Position numbers and translations under genes: made by a program. Positions 6,435-12,149 of a stretch of 17,581 nucleotides of DNA are shown piece after piece. Positions within the stretch are counted from its first letter, which is position 1. Each line of letters opens with the position of its first letter. A model generated the notes under the pieces. That model did not search any database. It saw only the letters and a list, made by a program, of their open reading frames with translations, and was not told where the DNA came from. Source of the DNA: an uncultured Collinsella sp. (lineage in GTDB: Bacteria > Actinomycetota > Coriobacteriia > Coriobacteriales > Coriobacteriaceae); the NCBI GenBank assembly GCA_900550835.1, contig URTP01000026.1:1-17581 (forward strand), in the 5' to 3' direction.

Positions 6435-6475
6435 CTATTCCTCAAAAACGAAAATAATTCAGTTTTGAGGAATAG
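6435..6475. repeat. Palindrome copy 2, upstream of the ATPase gene
   Basis: CTATTCCTCAAAA (6435-6447) pairs with TTTTGAGGAATAG (6463-6475). The 15-base centre pairs only partly (GAA with TTC). It lies 27-67 bases before the ATPase start and would be in the mRNA leader if the TATATT further up (minus strand, near 6488-6493) is the -10 box. Confidence 0.9.
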
Positions 6476-6520
6476 ACTCTGCAACGAATATACCTCGTTA
6501 AAGGCCGAGCTGGCTTAATT

Positions 6521-6561
6521 CTATTCCTCAAAATCGAAAGATTTTCAGTTTTGAGGAATAG
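6521..6561. repeat. Palindrome copy 3
   Basis: The same 13-base arms (6521-6533 and 6549-6561) and the same 15-base spacing as copy 2, 45 bases away from it. Its centre TCGAAAGATTTTCAG differs from those of copies 1 and 2. Copies 2 and 3 share the asymmetric TTCAGTTTTGAGGAATAG side. Confidence 0.9.
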
Positions 6562-6583
6562 GGTGCTGACAACCCATTCCCCA

Positions 6584-6629
6584 GACAAGCAAGACCCTCC
6601 CCGGCACAGCCGAGAAGGGTCTTGTTGTC
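6584..6629 (-). terminator. Hairpin after the folP-folK/ligase-like operon
   Basis: GACAA-CAAGACCCT (6584-6598, one bulged G) pairs with AGGGTCTTG-TTGTC (6616-6629), with an inner CGGC/GCCG stem. It lies 31 bases beyond the minus-strand stop at 6660. The T-tract is poor, so it could instead be a protective 3' hairpin. Confidence 0.55.
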
Positions 6630-6659
6630 ATCGTTATCTTTGAGTGCGGGCGCCGCGCG

Positions 6660-7361
6660 CTACAGCCCGCGAATGCGCACGGCCTCGGGCGGAAACTCTT
6701 GCTCGCCGGCGTCAGTCTTAATGGTCGCGCGGCCCCAGATGTCCAGGCCCGCAAACACGCCGACCGCGAGCGGCAGGCCGTTGGGCGACACCGCCGCGAC
6801 CTGACGACCCAGCAGCGGCACCATATCGAAATACTCGCCCAGCACCGGGGCCAGCGGGCCGGCAGCGCCCTGTGGTGTGTTGGCGGCAACCGCCCAGGCG
6901 TCAACGCGAGCGAGCACCGCCGCGGCCAATGCCTCGACCAGTACCTCGTCGCCCATATCCACGCCGAGCTCGCCCAGTGCCGAATGCTCAATATCCACCG
7001 TCACCGCGGCAAACATGCCCGCGGCACCGGCACCGCCGTTGACGGCGACGCGCGCGAGCGACGTCTCAAACGCAGGCGCGCCGCACACGATGCCACTCGG
7101 CCACTGGATGCCCACCTTGCCGGCAAGCCCCAGGCCCGGCGTTGCGGCCGTGCCCGCGAGCGCGTCCATCATGCCCATTGCGGCCACAAACGGCAGGCCG
7201 TGGAAGGCGTGCATGTTCACATGGGGGCGCACGACCAGCGAAAACGTCAGCGATGCATCGCCCGCGCTCCACGCGCACCGGCCCGCGGACATGCCCTCGC
7301 GGCCCGCGTCACGCGCCGCGTCGAGCTCGGTACCGGCGACAACAGCATTCATCTCGATCAT
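6660..7361 (-). CDS. Degenerate biotin/lipoate ligase-like protein
   Basis: This 233-residue protein aligns by eye with the catalytic and C-terminal domains of biotin-protein ligase (BirA). The order of elements fits: AVVAGTELDAARDAGREG then SLTFSLVVRP, KVGIQWPSGI, and a C-terminal SH3-like region (LGRQVAAVSPNGLPLAVG, then GLDIWGRATIKTDAGEQEF). Key residues are altered: the biotinyl-AMP loop GRGRxGR reads GREGMSAGR, and the KWPND motif reads QWPSG, losing the catalytic lysine and the Asn-Asp pair. The N-terminal part with the usual S/T-T-N motif and any DNA-binding domain are missing. Its ATG (7361) directly follows the folP-folK stop, so it is translated from the same mRNA. It may bind a ligand without ligating, or be decaying; active ligation seems unlikely. 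Confidence 0.75.
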   Translation of the reverse strand: MIEMNAVVAGTELDAARDAGREGMSAGRCAWSAGDASLTFSLVVRPHVNMHAFHGLPFVAAMGMMDALAGTAATPGLGLAGKVGIQWPSGIVCGAPAFETSLARVAVNGGAGAAGMFAAVTVDIEHSALGELGVDMGDEVLVEALAAAVLARVDAWAVAANTPQGAAGPLAPVLGEYFDMVPLLGRQVAAVSPNGLPLAVGVFAGLDIWGRATIKTDAGEQEFPPEAVRIRGL

Positions 7362-9095
7362 CTACATACGCCCCAATTCGCCCACGATATGGCCCACGCG
7401 ATCCTCGGGCTCCTTGACCTCGACGCCGTTGAAGCGGAAGAACCGCGCCGGGTCGTGCATCAGGTCCTCGAGCGGCACCAGCACAAAGTCGCGCTCGCCG
7501 ATCAGCGGATGCGGCAGGCGCAGCTTTTTGCCGCCGTGAGTCTCGCCATCCATCCACAGCAGGTCCAAGTCGATAGTGCGTGGGCCGTTGACCTTAGCCT
7601 TCTTGGAACGGTCGCGGCCCAGCTCGAGCTCGATCTTCTGCAGCTCGTCGAGCAGCACCAGCGGCGCCAGCTCGGTTTTGATCTCGATAACGGCGTTGGC
7701 AAACGCGTCCTGGCGCGTCTCGTAGGCCGGCTCGCTCTCGTAGATGCGCGAGGAGTTGGACACGCAGGTGAGCGGGATCTCGGCAATCATGTCGCGGGCG
7801 GCGCGGATGTTGTCGCAGCGATGCCCCAGGTTGGAACCCACGGCCACAAACGCGCGACGTGGCTGCGGCTTGGCGACAGCCCAGTAACCGTTCAGGAACT
7901 GCGCGAAACCGGTGACGTCGTGCACGCGCACGATGTTGGCACCGGCCTGGATGGCGCCCAGGCACACGCCAAACGTGGCGGCATCGCGCGCGGCGGCCTC
8001 GGTCACGCCCGAGACGGCGCCCACAAAACGCTTGCGCGACACGGCGCACATGAGCGGATAGCCCAGCGACGCCATCTTGGCGGTCTCGCGCTGGATGACG
8101 ATATCCTCGTTGGCCGTCTTGCCAAAGCCCGGACCGGGATCGATGCAGATGCGGTCGCGCGACACGCCGGCATGGATGAGCGTGCGGGCCTGATCGGACA
8201 GAAAGCCCATGACGCGGCGCATGATGGGCGCCGAATCGGGCAGGGTAAAGCGGCGGAGCTGCGAGGTGGGCACATAGGCTTCCTCACGGCGGGCACTGCG
8301 GCGCATCATGGCGGCCAGGTGGTCGCTGGGCTCTGGTGTGGCTTCGGTAGCTGCGGGCACGGTCTCGGGTCCGGCGGCGGCAGGGGCAGCCTGCTCGGCA
8401 GTCGGCGTCTCTGGCTCGTCAACAGGCTCGGGCGCGGGCTCCGATTCGCCAAACGGCAGCGAGGGCTGCACCACGCCACCCGGGAGCTTTGCCTCGGGCT
8501 TAGGGTCGCCCAACAACTTGCCGCGACGGCGACGAGCGGGCTTCTCAGCCTCGCGCGCAGCCTCGGCGGCCGCCTCGCGCGCCTTCTCGGCAACAAACGC
8601 CGCGGCCGAAGTATCGAGCTGCACCGTCGCGTGCGTACGAGCGGGTGCGGCGACCTCGCCGGCGTGCATTACGATGACGCCGCAGGTGCTCGTCTTAACG
8701 AACTCGACCATCTTGGGGTCGGTGAAGCCCGTCACATCGTTGACAATCGAAGCACCGCAGCGCACCGCCGCCTTGGCAACCGCCACATGACGCGTATCGA
8801 TCGAGACGATAGCGCCCTCTTTGGCGAGCGCGCGCACGACGGGCAGCACGCGACGCGCCTCCTCGTCGGGGTTGACCGGGGTAAAGCCGGGGCGCGTGGA
8901 CTCGCCGCCCACGTCGATGATGTCGGCGCCGGCATCGAGCATCGCCAGGCCGTACTCGATGGCGGCATCCGGGTCGAAGTGCTCCCCGCCGTCGCTAAAC
9001 GAATCGGGCGTCACATTGAGGACGCCCATGATGCGCGGACGATCAAAGCTGAGCTCGTACTTTCCGCACCGCCATGTCTTGCTGTCGTTCGCCAT
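7362..9095 (-). CDS. folP-folK: Dihydropteroate synthase - HPPK fusion with internal insertion
   Basis: One 577-residue protein would carry two successive folate-pathway enzymes. Residues about 20-405 are dihydropteroate synthase (FolP): NVTPDSFSDGG (27-37), DVGGESTRPG (61-70), NDVTG (119-123), DPGPGFGKT (319-327), SRKRF (353-357), RVHDV (390-394). Residues about 414-555 are the pyrophosphokinase (FolK): FVAVGSNLG, and GPRTIDLDLL (504-513) with the metal-binding Asp509 and Asp511. A low-complexity Ala/Pro/Glu-rich insertion of about 135 residues (roughly 150-285) interrupts the FolP barrel in the loop after MHAGE. The order FolP-FolK is opposite to the FolK-FolP fusions of plants and protozoa. 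The start at 9095 is chosen because AGGAGG lies 6 bases upstream; an ATG two codons earlier abuts the ribosome site. A TACAAT -10 box lies at 9170-9175. Confidence 0.93.
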   Translation of the reverse strand: MANDSKTWRCGKYELSFDRPRIMGVLNVTPDSFSDGGEHFDPDAAIEYGLAMLDAGADIIDVGGESTRPGFTPVNPDEEARRVLPVVRALAKEGAIVSIDTRHVAVAKAAVRCGASIVNDVTGFTDPKMVEFVKTSTCGVIVMHAGEVAAPARTHATVQLDTSAAAFVAEKAREAAAEAAREAEKPARRRRGKLLGDPKPEAKLPGGVVQPSLPFGESEPAPEPVDEPETPTAEQAAPAAAGPETVPAATEATPEPSDHLAAMMRRSARREEAYVPTSQLRRFTLPDSAPIMRRVMGFLSDQARTLIHAGVSRDRICIDPGPGFGKTANEDIVIQRETAKMASLGYPLMCAVSRKRFVGAVSGVTEAAARDAATFGVCLGAIQAGANIVRVHDVTGFAQFLNGYWAVAKPQPRRAFVAVGSNLGHRCDNIRAARDMIAEIPLTCVSNSSRIYESEPAYETRQDAFANAVIEIKTELAPLVLLDELQKIELELGRDRSKKAKVNGPRTIDLDLLWMDGETHGGKKLRLPHPLIGERDFVLVPLEDLMHDPARFFRFNGVEVKEPEDRVGHIVGELGRM

Positions 9096-9169
9096 GAACA
9101 TCCTCCTAAAATGCCCACGCCGCCGCGCTCGGGCGCTGACGGCGGGGTCGCTTTGCAATCAGTCTTTCT

Positions 9170-9175
9170 ATTGTA
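9170..9175 (-). promoter_or_regulatory. Candidate -10 box for folP-folK
   Basis: TACAAT on the minus strand, 75 bases before the start codon. A self-complementary 14-mer, TCCGCGCGCGCGGA (9176-9189), fills the spacer where a -35 region would begin. No good -35 box is seen. Confidence 0.4.
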
Positions 9176-9189
9176 TCCGCGCGCGCGGA

Positions 9190-9942
9190 CTAGAACGCAA
9201 ACGCGGCCGCGATGTCGCAAGAAATCAGCAGGTCGGCATTTGCATCCTGATCGGTAGGCGCCAAATTGCAAATGGCCAGCGTATCGCCAGTAAAGTAACG
9301 CGTAAGGCCTGCCGCCGGATACACCACGAGCGAGGTCCCACCCACAATGAGGGCATCGGCCGCGGCAATGGCGGCAACGGCACCGGTCAACACATGCTCG
9401 TCGAGCGGCTCTTCGTAGAGCACCACATCGGGCTTGATGCGACCACCGCACGCGGGGCACACGGGCACGCCCGCGGCGTCCTCGTGCTCGCGCGAGCAAA
9501 TCCACTCGGCGCTATAGACCGCGCCGCACGACTGGCAAATGTTGCGATGGACCGATCCGTGCAGCTCGAACACGCGCTGCGAGCCCGCCATCTGATGCAA
9601 GCCGTCGATGTTTTGCGTCACCACGGCATCAAGCTTGCCGGCGCGCTCCAGCTCGGCCAGCTTGGTGTGACAGCGGTTGGGCTTAGCGTTAAGCGCGATC
9701 ATCTTGGTGCGGTAAAAGTCGAAGAACTCGGCCGGATGTGTCTCATAAAAGCTATGCGAGAGCATAGTCTCGGGCGGGTAGGCAAACTGCTGGTGATACA
9801 GGCCGTCCACGCTGCGGAAATCGGGGATGCCACTTGCCGTGGAAACACCAGCGCCGCCAAAGAAGACCACGCGCTTGTGGGTGTCAAACAGATCCGCCAG
9901 CGCGGCGGACGCCTGCCTGGGGTCCGATATTGCCTGCGTCAT
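9190..9942 (-). CDS. cobB: NAD-dependent protein deacylase (sirtuin, Sir2 family)
   Basis: Sirtuins remove acyl groups from lysines using NAD, giving nicotinamide and O-acyl-ADP-ribose. The 250-residue protein is complete. It has the NAD-binding GAGVSTASGIPDFRS (30-44), TQNIDGLHQ (109-117), the catalytic His128 in ELHGSVHRN, a four-cysteine zinc site (C136, C139, C162, C165), IKPDVVLYEEPL (169-180) and GTSLVVYPAAGL (202-213). The ATG at 9942 is preferred over one 17 codons upstream because GGAGGG sits about 5 bases before it and homology begins there. It is divergent from exonuclease III across 135 bases and is separated from folP-folK by 94 bases containing a promoter-like box. Which acyl group it removes cannot be read from sequence. 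Confidence 0.93.
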   Translation of the reverse strand: MTQAISDPRQASAALADLFDTHKRVVFFGGAGVSTASGIPDFRSVDGLYHQQFAYPPETMLSHSFYETHPAEFFDFYRTKMIALNAKPNRCHTKLAELERAGKLDAVVTQNIDGLHQMAGSQRVFELHGSVHRNICQSCGAVYSAEWICSREHEDAAGVPVCPACGGRIKPDVVLYEEPLDEHVLTGAVAAIAAADALIVGGTSLVVYPAAGLTRYFTGDTLAICNLAPTDQDANADLLISCDIAAAFAF

Positions 9943-9987
9943 ATGAGCCCTCCGTCCTTGTTGATCGGGCGGCGTCGGGCGATGTCC

Positions 9988-10015
9988 CAGCATGCGACCT
10001 TTAAGTCAGCATGCG
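9988..10015. promoter_or_regulatory. Direct 9-bp repeats between sirtuin and exonuclease III genes
   Basis: CAGCATGCG occurs at 9988-9996 and 10007-10015, 19 bases apart start to start, each holding the palindrome GCATGC. Two sites on nearly the same face of the helix between divergent genes could be an operator. No regulator is known. Confidence 0.35.
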
Positions 10016-10077
10016 CGGAGCCCACCCCGCCCCTGTTGCGCTAATCTTAAGCCTGCCAACCCCGTCGAAAGGACACC

Positions 10078-10896
10078 ATGCCTCAGACTTACACTTTCGC
10101 CTCGTGGAACGTCAACGGCCTGCGCGCCGTGCTCAAAAAGGACCCGAGCTTTATCCAGATCGCGCAAGAACTCGACGTCGATATCCTGGCGCTGCAAGAG
10201 ACCAAGTTGCAAGAAGGCCAGGTCGATATTGACCTGCCCGGCTATCACCAAACCTGGAGCTACGCCGAGCGTAAAGGCTATTCGGGCACTGCGGTCTTTA
10301 GCCGCCAGGAACCGCTGCGCGTGCTGCACGCCGACGCGCTGCTACCCTACGCCGGCGAGGGTGAGGCGGCAGAGCTCGTGGCGCAGGCCGCGACCGAGGG
10401 CCGCGTCTGCGCGCTCGAGTTCGACAAGTTTTGGTTTGTCGACGTCTATACGCCCAACGCCCAAAACGAGCTCGCGCGCATCGATGTGCGCATGGCCTGG
10501 GACGATGCCTACCGCGGCTTTTTGAGCGCGCTTGAGCGCGAGGCCGGCAAGCCCGTCGTAACCTGCGGCGACTTTAACGTGGCGCACGAAGAGATCGACC
10601 TTAAGAACCCCAAGTCCAACCGCGGCAACGCCGGCTTTTCGGACGAGGAGCGCGGTAAGTTTACCGAGCTCCTCGACGCCGGTTTTACCGATACCTGGCG
10701 CGCGGCAAATCCCGACGTCGAGGGCGTCTACAGCTGGTGGAGCTATCGCTTTAATGCCCGCAAGAACAACGCCGGCTGGCGCATCGACTACTTCCTGGTG
10801 AGCGATGCAATCGCCGGCAATGTGCGCGACGCCGGCATCCGCGGCGACATCTTTGGCAGTGACCACTGCCCCGTCACCCTCACCCTAGAGCTCTAG
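10078..10896 (+). CDS. xth: Exodeoxyribonuclease III / AP endonuclease
   Basis: This base-excision-repair enzyme cuts DNA 5' of abasic sites and trims 3' ends. The 272-residue protein has the complete exonuclease III set: SWNVNGLRA (9-17), LQETKLQ with Glu41, the tyrosine region VDVYTPNAQ (121-129), GDFNVAH with Asp165 and Asn167, and SDHCPV with Asp262 and His263. An acidic stretch around residues 85-108 (ALLPYAGEGEAAEL) is somewhat longer than in E. coli XthA. The ATG at 10078 has GAAAGGA about 5 bases upstream. It is transcribed away from the sirtuin gene, and its 3' end opens into the repeat-rich region at 10897-11431. Confidence 0.95.
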   Translation: MPQTYTFASWNVNGLRAVLKKDPSFIQIAQELDVDILALQETKLQEGQVDIDLPGYHQTWSYAERKGYSGTAVFSRQEPLRVLHADALLPYAGEGEAAELVAQAATEGRVCALEFDKFWFVDVYTPNAQNELARIDVRMAWDDAYRGFLSALEREAGKPVVTCGDFNVAHEEIDLKNPKSNRGNAGFSDEERGKFTELLDAGFTDTWRAANPDVEGVYSWWSYRFNARKNNAGWRIDYFLVSDAIAGNVRDAGIRGDIFGSDHCPVTLTLEL

Positions 10897-10902
10897 CCCC
10901 AA

Positions 10903-11118
10903 CTAATCCCCTGGGGACGGAGGAAAAGGGATCATTTTCACCTCGCGAGGGCATCCACGCGGCCCGCTTGTCACGAAACTGGCCCATCTACTACGTTTAA
11001 GCCACTACCCTCAACCACAGCGAACAACGCAAAAAGAAAACCGCAGGTAGAAAGCCTACGGTTTTTCATAAAACACGGTTGTGGTTGGGGGTGTCGGGCC
11101 AAACGTAGTAGATAGACC
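10903..11118. repeat. Palindromic module 1
   Basis: The module has a leader (about 10903-10975, containing CTGGGGACGGAGG, GGATCATTTT and CTCGCGAGGGC), then a nested hairpin. The outer arms 10981-10998 and 11101-11118 pair at 16 of 18 positions. The inner arms 11006-11019 and 11080-11093 pair at 14 of 14, counting two G-U pairs. The innermost hairpin is the terminator at 11037-11066. The leader and the 15-mer AAAACCGCAGGTAGA (11037-11051) recur in module 2. Confidence 0.75.
11037..11066. terminator. Bidirectional terminator inside module 1
   Basis: AAAACCG (11037-11043) pairs with CGGTTTT (11059-11065), plus an inner AGG/CCT step. The plus strand ends in TTTTT, while the minus strand runs into TTTTCTTTTT, so it can stop both exonuclease III and the ECF operon transcripts. 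Confidence 0.7.
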
Positions 11119-11142
11119 GATTTCGTGGCGGGCGGGTTCAGC

Positions 11143-11389
11143 TGATTCCCTGGGAACGTCTGGAGGCGAAAGAAAACGGATCAATTTGGCTCTCCGAGGG
11201 CCACGATGCCCGTCGTATCAGCCGGCTATTTCAAAACTATGCCGGTTTACGGGGCTGAATCGCGAACCCCCAACCATATGCAATTCTGAGATAATAAAAC
11301 CGCAGGTAGACGGTGTGCCCTATTTCAAAAATAGCCGGCATGGTCTGCTTGTGCCAATCTGGCCCCGTAAACCGGCATAGTTTTGAAAT
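11143..11389. repeat. Palindromic module 2 with a 28-bp perfect inverted repeat
   Basis: The leader (about 11143-11215: CCCTGGGAACG, GGAGG, GGATCAATTT, CTCCGAGGGC) parallels that of module 1. The arms 11228-11255 and 11362-11389 are perfectly complementary over 28 bases, separated by 106 bases that carry a second AAAACCGCAGGTAGA (11296-11310). A competing 11-bp pairing joins 11221-11231 to 11329-11339, and CTATTTCAAAA is repeated directly at 11226-11236 and 11320-11330. Confidence 0.8.
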
Positions 11390-11431
11390 GGCGCTTCGGC
11401 AGTATTGATTCCCGCCCCGGCGTAACCAACC

Positions 11432-12145
11432 CTACAGCCCGTATTTCACGACGACTCGGTTGATGCGGCGACACCAAGGCTTGTACAGGGCGACCAAAAA
11501 CACGCAGGTCGCAAGGCCGTGCGTGATATCGAACGGTACGGCGGTGGCAAGACGCGCCATGGCACCCGCCCACGTGAGCGGTTGAACAAAACCGATAATG
11601 TCGTAGGCGTTGATCACAACGCCGTACAGCAAACCCGAAGCAAAGCCGTAGGTCAGCAGCGCCGGCATACGCACGGTGCCATCGGCGCGATCAAAAGCAC
11701 CCGCATACGCCAGCGCACCGCCAACGTATCCCACGAGCCCCCAGGCATACATCTGCCACGGCGTCCACATGCCCTGTCCAAAAAAGAAATTGCTGGTCAG
11801 CGCCGCCAGCGCGCCAACCATAAAACCATTGCGGCGGCCAAGCGTCGCCCCCGCGATAATGGCGATGGCGCTCACCGGTTTAAAGTCGGGAATGGGGCCA
11901 AACAGAATGCGCCCCGCCGCAGCCAACGCCGCCAGAACCAGCGTTGGCATAATCTGGCGTAAGCCCGGGCGCGACGCCTCGTAGCCCGCAAAGAACAGCG
12001 CGAGCACCAGCGCCACCACGACAAGCATGGCAAGTGCCGCCTGTTCAACGCCCGCCAGCAACGCCGCAGCCATCACGGCTGGCACCGCCAGCAGCAGCGG
12101 GATCTCCAGTTTTGCGAGCAGGCGCGCGACGCGATAATCCGTCAT
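11432..12145 (-). CDS. ECF transporter S component (substrate-binding membrane protein)
   Basis: The 237-residue protein is almost entirely hydrophobic, with about six membrane segments (roughly 12-30, 33-52, 60-77, 88-108, 125-145 and 165-215). It contains FGPIPDFKPVSAIAIIAGATLG followed by SNFFFGQGMWTPWQMYAWGL, a pattern seen in S components of energy-coupling-factor vitamin transporters. The S unit binds the substrate and docks on the EcfT-ATPase module. The start at 12145 lies 4 bases after the ATPase stop with only a weak GGG ribosome site, which suggests coupled translation. Some related proteins are annotated for cobalamin, but the substrate cannot be assigned from what I see. Third gene of the operon. 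Confidence 0.85.
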   Translation of the reverse strand: MTDYRVARLLAKLEIPLLLAVPAVMAAALLAGVEQAALAMLVVVALVLALFFAGYEASRPGLRQIMPTLVLAALAAAGRILFGPIPDFKPVSAIAIIAGATLGRRNGFMVGALAALTSNFFFGQGMWTPWQMYAWGLVGYVGGALAYAGAFDRADGTVRMPALLTYGFASGLLYGVVINAYDIIGFVQPLTWAGAMARLATAVPFDITHGLATCVFLVALYKPWCRRINRVVVKYGL

Positions 12146-12149
12146 CCCA

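Noticed and set aside
6699..9257. 852-codon open frame on the plus strand
   Set aside because: It runs antisense through the folP-folK fusion and ligase-like gene, has a His/Arg/Gly-rich composition typical of the complement of GC-rich codons, and shows no family motif or ribosome site.
11081..11380. 99-codon open frame on the plus strand
   Set aside because: It spans both palindromic modules and an inverted repeat; no ribosome site and no resemblance to a protein family.
10897..11431. CRISPR array
   Set aside because: Only two modules of about 240 bases with long inverted arms; there are no short regular repeats with unique spacers and no cas genes.
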